Shown piece after piece: positions 1-10,620 of a stretch of 64,000 nt of DNA; the first letter of the stretch is position 1, and every line of letters begins with the position of its first letter. The notes under the pieces were generated by a model, which was not told where the DNA came from, made no database searches, and saw nothing but the letters and a program-made list of their open reading frames with translations. Where the stretch lies: assembly GCF_037975245.1 (NCBI RefSeq), contig NC_092579.1, positions 14,890,178 to 14,954,177 of the forward strand. The letters run 5' to 3'. This stretch comes from Apostichopus japonicus (lineage: Eukaryota > Echinodermata > Holothuroidea > Aspidochirotida > Stichopodidae). The position numbers were made by a program, and so were the translations under genes.

Positions 1-403
1 GAGAGTACCTCCGAAAGTCAACGCAAATGAACAAAATGTAGAAAATACAGTCAATTTGATGTCCTCAGTGGAAGGTCAGGTCATACGATACAGTCCACTC
101 AATTGAATTGCGTGACAAAACTCGCATCCTATGTCAGCTATATTATGACTCCATGCCTTAGCCTAACGATACTTGGCAGAACTACTAGTACTAGTGCACC
201 ACACCCATTACGTTGTCTGCCGGAAGTACCGTACTTTAGTACACTTAACTGTAGTAAATCATTTGAAATACCAACTTTTATCGGTTGGTATTTGGATCCA
301 CGGGGGGTTTAGATTGTGTTTTTCTTAATTAATATTAAATTAAAACAAAAACTGTTAGCAGACTGCTTATCCACTAAAAGAACCTGTGTAAGAGGATGTG
401 TAA

Positions 404-507
404 AAGTAAGTGGGCTTGGCGTTTTGATCCTAGCAGGATCTTCTTAAATCAGCCTCTGAAAAAGATCCTGCTAAGCCTATCGAAACGTCCGTCAGGCCCA
501 CTTACTT
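404..507. repeat. Short foldback (inverted-repeat) element
   Basis: A 104 bp palindromic unit. The ends are a perfect 12 bp inverted repeat (AAGTAAGTGGGC at 404-415, its complement at 496-507), and an inner pair of 11 bp arms (AGCAGGATCTT and its complement) lies between them. It would fold into an interrupted hairpin. No coding content. It is probably a small non-autonomous DNA element, but no target duplication was identified. Confidence 0.6.
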
Positions 508-576
508 GTAAACATTATTTAATATTAAACTGGAACACAAAATGAACCATCAATGTGAAGAGAGACCTTGTATTAA

Positions 577-807
577 CAGTGGCGGAGCGTCCATACAGTC
601 AGGGGGCGGACTCAAATGGACTGCTGGCGCCCTTTTCAGCTTTTTACCACTTTTTACTTATTCGCGATTATTGACTTTTTTTATTGCGCTCTCATCTACC
701 TATTGACATTTGTCACATTTTTTTTGGCGATGACACCTATTTATTCTTCGTTTATCTGCAAATTAGCAAGGCCAGGATAGGGTCATTTCCGGCGATCTAG
801 GGAGTAT
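577..807 (+). mobile_element. hAT-type MITE, family A, 3'-truncated copy
   Basis: It starts with the terminal sequence CAGTGGCGGAGCGTCCATA and runs parallel to the complete copy at 29433-29806 through its cell-spaced landmarks (GGCGCCCTTTTCAGC, then TATTCTTCGTTTATCTGC). Homology stops near 807, where another G-rich repeat (GGCGGAACGG) takes over, so the right end is lost. Non-coding. Confidence 0.7.
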
Positions 808-1010
808 CAGGCGCGGCGGAACGGAAAAATTATTGGGGGGCTAATGTGTGGAGACTATCTAAGCGGAGCGCCACCATCGGTTGGCGCGGAGAAAATTTTG
901 GGTTTTTTCAAACCCCCAGATGGCCGGAAACGGCACTTTCCGAGTGTTTTATGCTGCGAATACCTAGCCCTAAAATATGGGTCTCAAGCCTGCAATTTCT
1001 CAGATTGCAC
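808..1010 (-). mobile_element. hAT-type MITE fragment carrying the shared core module
   Basis: The sequence around 855-1005 matches 10030-10190 (AAGCGGAGCGCCACCATCGG, then AGATGGCCGGAAACGGCACT, then CCTAGCC..AAAATATGG). It contains the core module shared by several MITE types in this window, here inverted relative to the copy at 29.7 kb. The left end (GCGGCGGAACGG) resembles the G-rich terminus seen near 1860. No target duplication found. Confidence 0.5.
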
Positions 1011-1115
1011 GTAAAAGTCTGTAAAAACTTTTTAATTTGTATATTCGATGGTTTTTTAAGAGAGTAGCTATTACTCGTAGTGTACTCGCAAAGATGTTTT
1101 TGAGTGTTGTAAGGG

Positions 1116-1511
1116 CAGTGGCGGAGCTAGAGTATTGGTCAGGGAGGGCAATGATGGTCTGTAGGGGCGCTTTCGACACTAAGCGGAGCGCCACCACAGG
1201 TTGGCGCGGAGCGTACAGAAGATTTTTGAGTAAAGATACTCCCTAGATTGCAGGAAATGACCCTTTCCGGGGCCTTGCTAATTTGCAGATAAACGGAGAA
1301 TAAATAGGTGTCGTCGCCATTTTGTCGGAAAATTACACCAACAGAATATGACAAATGTCAATAGGTATATGAGGGCGCAATAAAGTAGTCAAAAATCGCG
1401 AATAAGTAAAAAGTAGTGAAAAGCTGAAAAGGGCGCCAGCAGTCCATTTGAGTCCGTCAGGGGGGGGGGGGCATCCGCCTCCTGACTGTATATATGGACG
1501 CTCCGCCACTA
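1116..1511 (-). mobile_element. hAT-type MITE, family A, complete inverted copy
   Basis: A 396 bp element with termini CAGTGGCGGAGCTAG and (complement) GGACGCTCCGCCACTA. It is the reverse complement of the copy at 29433-29806 and includes a poly-G/C tract near 1460. Flanks 1108-1115 (TGTAAGGG) and 1512-1519 (AGTAAGGG) match at 7 of 8 bases, as expected for an aged hAT 8 bp target duplication. Short open frames across it are read-through. Confidence 0.78.
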
Positions 1512-1756
1512 AGTAAGGGGATGTTGGAGAACTGGTTGAAATGAGGCAAGTCATTGGCCTAAGACGAAGTTGTGTTACGCTTACCGGTACTCACACTCAC
1601 TGCTTCCACTTTTCACTGGGCGTGAAGACGCGGTTGGGGTGAAAATGTGGTCTATAGCCAGGGGACGGGCCGAGGGTCCCCCAGCAAGGCTAAAATTATT
1701 ACACCTATAGAGTATACGTGTGCATCGGACAGATCGACAAGTATGCATTGAAAAAT

Positions 1757-1877
1757 GGGCAGATGCACGTTTCGGAGCCTTGGTAAATATTGGGGGGGCT
1801 TATCATGCATTTGCCCCCTCAACTTTTTTATTGGGGGGCTGAGCCCCCCCAAGCCCCCCCGGTTCCGCCGCCACTGG
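1757..1877. mobile_element. G/C-run-rich MITE end
   Basis: Self-complementary GGGGGG/CCCCCC stretches lead to CGGTTCCGCCGCCACTG, the complement of a CAGTGGCGGCGGAAC-type terminus. This is the hAT-like end style seen across the window but belongs to another family than the neighbours. The left boundary is not resolved. Confidence 0.4.
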
Positions 1878-1948
1878 GGAGTATCTTTACTCAAAAATTT
1901 CTGTACGCTCCGCGCCAACCTGTGGTGGCGCTCCGCTTAGATAGTGTC
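1878..1948 (+). mobile_element. Family A MITE, left part split by the P-like element
   Basis: It matches the second half of the complete family A copy (AGTATCTTTACTC, TGTGGTGGCGCTCCGCTTAG, ATAGTGTC). Homology is cut at 1948 and resumes at 6167, with ATAGTGTC present on both sides. The two parts are therefore one MITE interrupted by a 4.2 kb insertion. Confidence 0.85.
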
Positions 1949-3469
1949 CAGAGCCGTATATAGAGAGAGTTTGGCCAACTGGCGATTTGTGACGTCACAC
2001 GCAAACCATGGGCATCAAAATAGGTCCAGTTGTCGTTACCAGTTGCGCGAAACACGAAAAACACCACACACAATATATAGCAGCTTTGCACACTGTGCTC
2101 GTTGCGAACAAACGAAGCGACTCAGAATGTCAGATTTTGACAGGCATACGAGGAACAAAATGGATATCAGGTAATGAATTAGAGTATGCGTTAGTTAATG
2201 ACATTTACGTTTATCTTCACACCTGAAATGCATAGAAAACTAGCTGAAAACCTGTCATTACACTTGTTTTATTTTACGCCTCATACTACTAGTCCTACTT
2301 TAGTCATACAAACGAAAAGCACACATCACAGTCCTGGCTAGGCTAGATTAAAGACGCACAACTATAGCATCAGGCCTACATTAATAGATCCTTCAATTAA
2401 ATGAAGTAGGCCTACACATAAAATGACAATTTATGCTTCACTGATCTTTTCAGGTTTGCCAAAAAGTAGTTGTACCAGAGGTCATTGTATTAAACTCCAG
2501 AAGTTACATAGTAGGATTAATATTCGGCATAACTTTTTCTCTAAAGTCTAATACAACTTATACAAGGGTTGTGAATGGATGGAATGGTTTGCCTGAGAAG
2601 GTTGAATTCCAAGTAGTGTGAATGGGTTTAAGAATACTTTGGATGAGTACATTAAGCATTGTAATTGGGTATGACATTTGATGTCCTCGGTTTTATTCCT
2701 CTCATATAGCCTTAGGGTCCTTAATGGGGACTTGAATGTCTCTCCTGGTCTTTTTTTCTACTAAACTAAACTATATACTTGAGTGTAGGAGTTAGCAATA
2801 GTTGGGAGTCTGTGGGCAAACCTAAGACTGATATTGTGGTGTTAATTTCTCAGGAATGTAGTACTAGGCTATAGTAGGTGCAACAGATTGAATGGGTCTG
2901 TCGAGAAAAAAAAAACCTGCAACAACTGAAGACTGGTGTATGTTGTAGCTTATGTATTTTCCATTAACATATATACTATAAGGTCATGTCCTTAATAAGG
3001 TTTCATGGATCACACTGACATAGTGTGCCTACTTGTCAGTGTTGTCAACTGAGCACAGGGCTGATGACATCATTCAGTTTGTTATTATGCAGACAGCAAA
3101 TGGCCATAATGATAATTATTAATTGTTACTTATTCTTCATACTGCCCTTACTGGCCTTACCTGAACAGTGATGTATAAAAATGCAAGAAGTCGTTAAGCT
3201 TTCCATTTAAGAATCGTTTCAGCCTGTCCTATTTCAAACATATGATTGGCAGGTTTCCACGTTACATAGCTTATCAAAATGGAGCTGTTCTGTAAAGCAA
3301 GAAAATCACACATATGCATGCATACAAACACACTCATATATAACAATTTCTGAATATCTTTTCAGCTGCCCAAAGGTACTGGAATGCAAGCTCTGTTGGG
3401 TGAATTAAAAAACCCTCATTGTACTCTTTTATCATGGTCAGCATAGCTGGAACCAGCAATGATGGTGAT

Positions 3470-3966
3470 GTGGATTTGACAGTACCTAGACAAGAATTCA
3501 ATAGCTGCTTTGTGTTGAAGTGGGTTCAACTTGCTCAAGGCCATGACAGGATGATGACTAGACATTAGGATGAATTATCTGTTGCAGAGCTCTATAAACC
3601 AGGCAGTTGTTAAAACATCCATTGGGTGACCCTCACAGTCTACCAGCCACTGCATTGCAGAAGCAAAATGAAGTGTGTGTGATACCTTCATCTTATGAGA
3701 TTGGAATGGTATCAGTGTGGCCTCTGTCAATTTGGCTTCAAGTCTTTGTTTTCTTGAAAGCTGAGAAGATCTTTCAGTGGTTTCACACTGACCTCTGTAC
3801 TTGACAATTCATGTGTATTTGCCAGCTCAGGAGGAAGCCAGATTTTAATTACATTAACCAATGCTGACTTTTTTATGGACATGTGGTACATCTGCAAGGA
3901 GGTGAAGGAAGCAGTTGGAGTTGCATGGATGTGGAATCTTGTTGATAGTCTGGCAGTCTTATCCAC
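3470..3966 (-). pseudogene. P-transposase-like coding remnant (C-terminal half)
   Basis: Two overlapping minus-strand frames stay open here. One (3735 down to 3578) reads KLTEATLIPF, then HKMKVS, then a hydrophobic stretch, then TTAWFIELCNR followed by a stop; the same frame resumes for over 30 residues after the stop (HPVMALSKLNPLQHK). From memory this resembles the P-transposase/THAP9 region where a MKV-L-A-Q-S block precedes an A-T-A-x-F-I-E-x-N segment. The preceding frame (3966 to 3730) is open for 79 codons without recognisable motifs. Stops and a frame change make it a pseudogene. The assignment rests on motif memory plus the P-like termini. Confidence 0.55.
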
Positions 3967-4255
3967 AGATTATCCCAAAGCTTCTCCACATTGCCACATT
4001 CAGAACTTATTACATTGATAAACTTGAAAATTGCAGGAATCTAACGAAGCACCCATCAAGAGAATTTGTTTGTATAATTATTGAAAGCTGTGACCTTCTG
4101 ATGTGACAGACTAATGTGAAATAAAGGGCAGTAGATTACCTTGTAAATGAACCTTGTTATTGTTTGATTGTATCTAATGTTTGCAAAATTTTAAGTTGCA
4201 TGCTACCAATTGAAACATAATTCTTTCTCTATTAATGGGATATAAATACTTCTCC

Positions 4256-4618
4256 TTAAAGGGTGTGGAGACTCCCGCACAAAGAAACGTCTCATGCCGG
4301 TTATCGGACCTAGTTTCGAATGCGGTGTAACAGAAGTGTTAGACACCACCATTGATCCCAGAAAATACACACACAGCTTGCTACCATCTGTAAATAGACA
4401 TTAGTGTACAGTCAATACAAACATCACAGTCAATACCCACAACACAGTGCACATAGCAGCGTGGACATCTCAGGTCTAAATAAAAGATAACAAGGTATCA
4501 GGTTTCATTACTGTCTGCATTTTGTAGCGACACAAAAAAAACTTCACTTGCAAGCAACGGAAAGTAAACTTTTTCAGAGCGCGGCATGCGGTTTAGGGCA
4601 AGTCTTCAATACCTTTAA
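4256..4618 (+). mobile_element. TTAA-flanked MITE (piggyBac-like), copy 1, nested in the P-like element
   Basis: A 363 bp non-coding element bounded by TTAA at 4256-4259 and 4615-4618. Inside the TTAA the ends are imperfect inverted repeats (AGGGTGTGGAGACT against AGGTATTGAAGACT, 10 of 14). It shares its whole length with the inverted copy at 18528-18893, including GAAACGTCTCATGCCGG and CCCAGAAAATACACAC. TTAA target duplication is the signature of piggyBac-type transposition. It is the innermost insertion of a three-level nest. Confidence 0.8.
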
Positions 4619-5851
4619 ATATACTGCATCGGTTGTTGTCACTTGATCATTTGCTTGTGTGTGAGCTAAACAGCTTAAATAATATGTAAAAAAATAATAC
4701 AAACTTTCAAATTGCCAGATATTTACTTGCTCAAAATCATTATCCAATCATGATTTGTTGCTATCCTTGAGTCCATTATTCAGATGATGAGGCAGATTCC
4801 CTTCAACTCTCCATGATGAAGGTAAAACCTTATATCTTAACCAACTGCCATTGAGTGTCCATTTGAAAGTTTCAAACACACAAGTGCATTGATTAAAACA
4901 AAGACTTTATTGCTGTGGTTGCAGGAACTGGATTTCAGTCTAGTAGTCACTCACCAGGTTTGTCTTTATCACAGTCTGCTAACTGTGGCTTTTTATGTTA
5001 GGAGTTTTACTTCAGAGCACATGTCACCTTTGATTTGTAACAAAAGTCCTGAAATTCAGGGAGTTAAAATTTACTGTCTAAAGATAATTTAAAAAGATTT
5101 TTTTTAACTTCAATCGTCAATGTGGGTGTCAATTAAGGGAATAAGGAGGTACTGATGCAACTTTGATAAATGATAGTTGACTGCATCCAAATTAAACCAA
5201 GGCCTAGGCTATACTTTTGAAGAAGAAAATATTAGGCTGAATTCATGTTAGCCTAAAAAGGCTAGGCCAATGCTGACAATTAACACAAACCAAGATCATT
5301 TAACCATTTGGGCACTTGTTTATGGCATACTAAAAGGGTCTACATAATTAGGCCTGTATGAGTACACAACCCACAAGTTGCCAATGAGTATAGACCTAGC
5401 CTAACTAGTTTAGGCCTAGGCTACTTTGTTTTCCATAGACCTAGTTTAATTGGGCCTTATACTGTGCCATATTATGTAATGTGCTATAACAGTTGTAGTA
5501 ATAGCAAGAATGGTCCAGGTCTAACTAAGCCCAGGCTTAACTAAGGATTAGGGCTTTACGTGATGCCTAGAGGCTAGCCCACCCTTTTACATTAAACTAA
5601 AAGTGATACTTTTTTAGGCTAGGCATAGCCTAGGCATACAATAACTAGGAATTAGGATAACTATATATGCGACTGAAACTGCCATGCCTATGATTAGGAG
5701 AGCTGGCATAATGAAATCGAATTTGTGGATCGTAAAACGAGAGAGAATAGCCATGCATGTAATTACAGAAACCAGTCTGAACGTAAAATTCTCGCATTGC
5801 TTGTACATTACTCGTATTACACTAGGGCCTATGGCTAGTATGGGCCTAGGC

Positions 5852-5992
5852 TACACAGACTTTTTTTCATTAGATCTCCATCTTGTTCTTTCTACTTCCA
5901 AAAATTCCTCTTCTTTTATGGTCAGTCGGATAATCAAACAACAATATCCATGTTCTGACCGATTGCAGCATCCCCAGCACCATTTCTTTCAT
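5852..5992 (-). pseudogene. Frameshifted THAP-type zinc-finger remnant
   Basis: About 174 bp inside the right terminus, minus-strand frames read KKWCWGCCNRSEHG, then after a frameshift FDYPTDHKRRGIFGS, then after a second shift RTRWRSNEKKSVC. In order these recall a THAP domain: the first C-x2-C pair, the F-x-x-P-x-D-x-x-R-R core, then the W/K-rich segment leading to the V-C of the second zinc pair. The final H is lost. THAP domains are the DNA-binding N-terminus of P transposases, and position and strand fit an element reading inward from 6166. The match is short and needs two frame corrections. Confidence 0.5.
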
Positions 5993-6174
5993 AATTTCGT
6001 ACTTTTTTCGTGTACACAAACGATAGTCTATACACTGTGAGTATGCGTGTCGTCTGCTATAAAGTTTTCAAGTGGACCTATTTTACCACCCTGTGTGGGC
6101 GTTTTCCCTCTCGACCAATCCAAATCGGTTACATGGTTGGCCAAACTCTCTCTATATACGGCTCTGATAGTGTC

Positions 6175-6234
6175 GAAAGCGCCCCTACAGACTATTCTCG
6201 CCCCCCTTGACCAATACCCCTAGCTCCGCCACTG
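6175..6234 (+). mobile_element. Family A MITE, right part split by the P-like element
   Basis: It continues the MITE interrupted at 1948: GAAAGCGCCCCTACAGAC..TTCTCGCCCCCC..GACCAATACCCC and the terminus TAGCTCCGCCACTG ending at 6234, as in the intact copy at 29747-29806. The P-like element and its second ATAGTGTC (6167-6174) lie immediately before it. Confidence 0.85.
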
Positions 6235-8433
6235 CCTTGTAACTTGTTTTACAAGCCGCCGTTATACACATATATACAGGATCGGAAGGGTAGGATATTT
6301 TGGGCACCAAACTTGTCCCGTTCACAAACCCGTTCACATATCAGAGGGTTCGGGTTTGTTGCCTGCGGTATGGTTAGAGCCAAAACTGGTCCGTCAACCA
6401 GAAACTTGGTGTTAATTCAATAGGATACATTCACTTTTGGTTTGTAGCATAACTATAAGTGAAGTTTATAGAAATTTAATAAAGGGCATTTCAAAAATTG
6501 TGTTATTATAGACAAAAAAGGTGTGTAAAGCCAGGACGGAATTTGATTAAAGTAACTAATTAACTAGATATAGCTAGGTTGATATCAAGTTCCTTTTCTA
6601 TATTAATGTTCATACTTGAATGCATACTCAAGAACACAATAAAAATGGCAAAAATGTTTTCTAAAAATCGACCAGGCGACCACGACCACGAACCACCCGA
6701 TAATTTGCTGAAACTTCCCCAAATGGTTACATATGACACACAAAATTTTGCCCCCACCCCCTCCGAAAAAAATGTTGCACATGTGTATTTCACTGAAAAT
6801 GTCGTCGTTGTGATTATTCCAAATCGTACTCAGTAATGCACACTTAAAAATCAATTTTCACTTCAAGAAAATAATAATTTTGCAAATTTTCGAGATGCAG
6901 CTTGGTCATGAACGCGTAGGCCTTAATACCTCAAACCTGCAGCAACTCAAGTTTATATGGCAATTTAGAGCTACTACCAAAATCAAATGATGGCTCAATG
7001 AATTCATAAATGATGGATCCAGACTTCAAAGTTGGTTCCAAAATTAAGTTGATGCACTTTAAGTGTTTTGGGATTTTTTTTTCTTTTTAGGGGTGGGGGG
7101 GAGGGTCATTATGTACCACGTAACGTGAGGGTAACGTCAATTCCACATCACATCTTTTGTGTATGGATACATGTCTATAACTGAATATAACTCAGAAAGA
7201 TTTAGTAAAACGTTTTCCAGAGGAATGATAGGCAATAAAAGTTAGGTCATAAATGTCAACTCAATATGATAGTCACATTTCATATTTCTACAGTCAAATG
7301 AGTAACCATGTGACCATGTATTTTAAAGTTGTTTTGAAGTTACAACACGTGCGATGCATATACGTGCTCACCAAATATAAGCTTTTTCACTTTAGGGCCC
7401 CTCGAGATGAGCATTTTGGAGGATTTTCAATTTCATGGTATAGTAGCTATGAATAGACTGAAATGCAACATATTATAATGATCCTTATATAATGTATCCT
7501 TCTTATTATGTTAACGGGATTTCCTCTCCCTATACTATAATGTAGCCACTCGCATTGCTGGAGATAACTTTCGTTAAGCATGTTTCCTAATTTTCCCTTA
7601 GTACGGTCGAGATACTAGAGCATGTGTATTGTATGTCATTTGAATGGTTTGAATCAAATTCATTGGTAAGTGCAGGCTGTATACATGTTTGAAATTCAAT
7701 GGTTAGGCGAGACAAGTTTAAAAAGGGAAGACGAGGGTTACTCAATGATGAATATTAAAGTTGACGAGACAGCAGCTCACTTACCACTACCCCTCTCCAT
7801 CTCATAGGATGAAACTCTAAATGCCGGTTGTGTGATATCTTTTTGTAGTAAAAATACAAAGATTCATGTTTAGTGCTTTATCTCCATCTCTAATAACATG
7901 GAAAAACATCCCGTACCTCGCATTGCGCCTCCCTCGCGTTTCCTTGTTTTGTTTGCAAAGGTGCATAATACCTCAAGTTATCAATGAGAATTTTTAAACA
8001 CCATTTAATCAATTTGAGAAGGGGCATTGAGTTTGCTATAAATATTGGAAATTGCATGAAACTCCAGCAACTTTTGATAAAAATATGAGAAACGTATGAC
8101 ATGCATGTAAACTCACTTTTTTTTCATTCCGTCCCTTTTTCGTTGCCATAGCAACATGCTAATATCTTATATACATATTCAAGATATTAATTTGTTTTCC
8201 CATTTTGTTGTAGGCCTACATTCCAAATTTTATTGAATTAACTATTTAAGGTACCTAACTGTACACCAGTGGAAACGTGCTTCAAATTCCGTCCCTCGAA
8301 CACACGGAGGTTTTGGCTCTGAAAGTAGAATTTCGAGATGATATATACAAATTGAGGGAAAACGGTACTTGAAAACTGTTGAGTTAAATTATATAGTAGC
8401 AACTTCGAAGTATAAAACCTTGGTCATCGTACC
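6235..8433. other. Intergenic; no gene recognised
   Basis: AT-rich sequence with scattered short open frames on both strands (for example 6579-6836 and 7253-7456) that show neither splice sites in register nor recognisable motifs. Short homopolymer-rich tracts occur, such as the G-run near 7090-7105. No transposon termini were found. Confidence 0.5.
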
Positions 8434-8700
8434 CAGTGGCGGATCCAGGATTTCGCCGAAGGGGGGCCCAGATGGGAAATGCCTAATCGTCGTCCTGGGG
8501 GAGGTCTAAGGGGAGTGGGTGCCCCCCTCCCCTTTGGGAAAATTTCACAAAATATGGAGGTCCTCGGTGCAATCTGGTGCTACTTTTCGTGAAAGTTTGG
8601 AGTAAAATTTATTTCCAATAAATCATGTATTCATGGTTTGCCGGGCATATATTTGCAATTTCGAGCAATGAGCTGGGATTTACGTCTTTGGGGAGTAGGT
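8434..8700 (+). mobile_element. Degraded hAT-like element, left end only
   Basis: It begins with CAGTGGCGGATCCAGGATTT, a common hAT-type terminus, followed by a G/C-run block and GTGCCCCCCTCCCC. No matching right end or target duplication was found, so the extent is approximate. Confidence 0.45.
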
Positions 8701-8865
8701 GGTGATGCAAACTACTTTTTACCAGGCTACTCCAGGCCATTTCATCTTGGATGCCCCCTTCCAGATGGAGACTATTGATAAAGTCAGAGTGCCCATCTCA
8801 CCTTCACTTTATCAGAATGATGGTGTACTCTTTTTGCAAATTTATTTTACAAAAAATTACACGCA

Positions 8866-9060
8866 CAGTGGCGTAGCTAGGATTTTTTGAGTGGGGGGGG
8901 GGCATGGGGGGCTGTTCTTTCTTGTGGGGGGGGGCGGAGTTTACTATCTAAGCGGAGCGCCACCTTGGTTGGCGCGGAGCGTACAGAGAAAATTTGAGAT
9001 TTCAGCACCCCCCAGATCGCAGGAGATGGCACCTGTGAGGCAAAATAGCAACCAAAAAGA
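8866..9060 (-). mobile_element. hAT-type MITE fragment with core module
   Basis: The terminus CAGTGGCGTAGCTAGGATTT is followed by G-runs and then the shared core (AAGCGGAGCGCCACC, TTGGCGCGGAGCGTACAG, CCCCCCAGATCGCAGGA), inverted relative to the 29.7 kb copy. The right end is not resolved. Confidence 0.55.
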
Positions 9061-9466
9061 TGTGCAACTTTGGTGACAGAAATGCAAAAAAAGTTTTTTT
9101 CTCTTTCATGCTGACTGGCCTTGCCAACTCAGCCAGACTTTTAACTTGAGGGAAGTTGGCATCATTTGTCGTTTCAAGCTGTCAAGGCCTTTCTCCCAAC
9201 TCAAACCCCTGTGGGCTACCGGTAGATTTGCAGGATATGCCCACATGTGGACTTAAATAGCATTAGAGGAAGGGGGTGGAAGACTAACACGCATCGATGT
9301 TTCGGTAATGGTCCACATTGATGGATCGGTGCTTATTAGGCCATTTATTGGGTTTCTTGAGGCAGCTGTCATCAGAATCTGGCTTTTTGTGCCAATCGAT
9401 GACCGATAACATGTATTGGTATGTAAATTTCTTCTTCATATATCTAGCAACACTCTAAAAACAAAT

Positions 9467-9662
9467 GAGTGGATTTCATTCCATTTGAGTGATCACTCGG
9501 CGCACTTCAAATTAAGAGTAAAATTTAACTCTACTGGAGTTAACCCTCACTCCTAATATGAGTGAATATAACTCTATTAGGAGTTAAGATTTACTCCAAT
9601 GGAGTGGAAATTCACTCTTATACCGGAATGTGCTCAGTGATCACTCCCATGGAGTGAAATTC
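9467..9662. repeat. Foldback element built of GGAGT/ACTCC words
   Basis: About 196 bp whose left (GTGGATTTCATTCCATTTGA) and right arms (complement: GTGAATTTCACTCCATGGGA) are imperfect inverted repeats of more than 40 bp, including the palindrome AGTGATCACT on each side. The centre alternates ACTC and GAGT words. It could form a long hairpin; no coding content. Confidence 0.65.
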
Positions 9663-9702
9663 ACCTATGTTTTATCAGTACAGTACAGTGCATATCATCA
9701 TA

Positions 9703-9735
9703 GACGTACGTACGTACGTACTACGTACGTTCGTA
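9703..9735. repeat. (ACGT)n microsatellite
   Basis: An interrupted run of the self-complementary word ACGT, with one break at TACTACG. Confidence 0.75.
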
Positions 9736-9958
9736 TATCAGACGCACTCGATACCCACGATACGATACGGTCCTGGAGAAACTATTTCCAGTCATCATTT
9801 TTTAAGGCGATACAGTAGTGAGTATTGAACAGGCACAGCCGCATGTTTGCAGGAAATTCAGAATTCCCAATATTTTATATCTCTACCAGTAGTGAAAATC
9901 ATGTTTCGACAGTTTCGTGGACATAAAAAGTTGTTTTGTGGAATATTCAATGACATAT

Positions 9959-10304
9959 CAGGGGCGGATGCAGGATTTGTGACGGGGGGGGGGGGGGTCT
10001 GACTGGTCCAGCCGCGCCTGAACGTAAGACTATCTAAGCGGAGCGCCATCATCGGTTGGCGCGGAGCGTACAAGAAAATTTTTGGCTTTACAAACCCCCC
10101 AGATGGCCGGAAACGGCACTTCCCGAGTATTCTAAGCAGCATGTACCTAGCCTGAAAATATGGATCTCATGTCTGCAATTTCAGGCCCCCCGTAGCTACG
10201 CCACTGATCACGCATGGGGCACTTTCCCTCGAACGCGGTAAAAAAAAAAAAAAAAATCAGGATTTTCAAAAAGGGGGGCCCGGGCCCCCCTGGATCCGCC
10301 CCTG
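9959..10304. mobile_element. hAT-type composite element with CAGGGGCGGAT termini
   Basis: The left end CAGGGGCGGATGCAGG at 9959 pairs with CCTGGATCCGCCCCTG ending at 10304. Between them lie the inverted core module (10030-10125) and, at 10190-10206, an internal end-like motif (GTAGCTACGCCACTG). One element may therefore be inserted in, or recombined with, another. No 8 bp target duplication was found. An A-run and CCCGGGCCC palindrome lie near the right end. Confidence 0.55.
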
Positions 10305-10620
10305 GTACCGGTACACAGTATATATTATATAAAACCGCTGCTGTTAACCCGTATGATGGACGGTGCCCACCGGCGGTTGCCGCTATAAAACCGCTCTTAT
10401 CCCACTGGTCCATCGGCTGCCCGACCCGTCGGCAGACTGGCGGGCCGCCGTCGGCTACCGCTATCAAGCTGCTAAGCCTAGCCACCGCTTATCCGACGAT
10501 GGACCGACTTCGGCCGGACGGCGGGTCAGCGGCGGCCGATTATTATGGAAAAAGCTGCGTCGGATATATCTGGGAATCTATTAGTAAAATTCGTGTTGAT
10601 AAGATCCACAAATTCCGCCC
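10305..10620. other. GC-rich island of unknown nature
   Basis: Markedly more GC-rich than its surroundings, with repeated CCGCT-containing phrases (AAAACCGCT occurs twice). An open frame of 219 codons (10214-10873, plus) runs through it, but it starts inside the preceding MITE's A-run and reads lysine- and proline-rich repeat sequence, so it is not taken as a gene. Confidence 0.35.

Larger units (their letters stand above)
1949..6166 (-). mobile_element. P-element-like DNA transposon, degenerate, about 4.2 kb
   Basis: The ends are a perfect 31 bp terminal inverted repeat, beginning CAGAGCCGTATATAGAGAGA at 1949 with the complement ending at 6166. The element is bracketed by the 8 bp duplication ATAGTGTC (1941-1948, 6167-6174) inside a recognisable MITE, so its limits are exact. 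Sub-terminal inverted repeats (AAAATAGGTCCAGTTG at 2017-2032; complement of AAAATAGGTCCACTTG at 6069-6084) lie 69 and 83 bp from the ends. A 31 bp repeat, 8 bp duplication, ~4 kb size and internal inverted repeats are all hallmarks of P elements. On the minus strand a frameshifted THAP-like zinc finger lies near the 6166 end, and a transposase-like block lies at 3.4-4.0 kb. Frameshifts and stops show it is dead. hAT elements also make 8 bp duplications, but the THAP trace favours P. Confidence 0.8.

Noticed and set aside
5684-6040. 118-codon plus frame inside the P-like element
   Set aside because: It lies antisense to the THAP-like remnant and has no recognisable motif.
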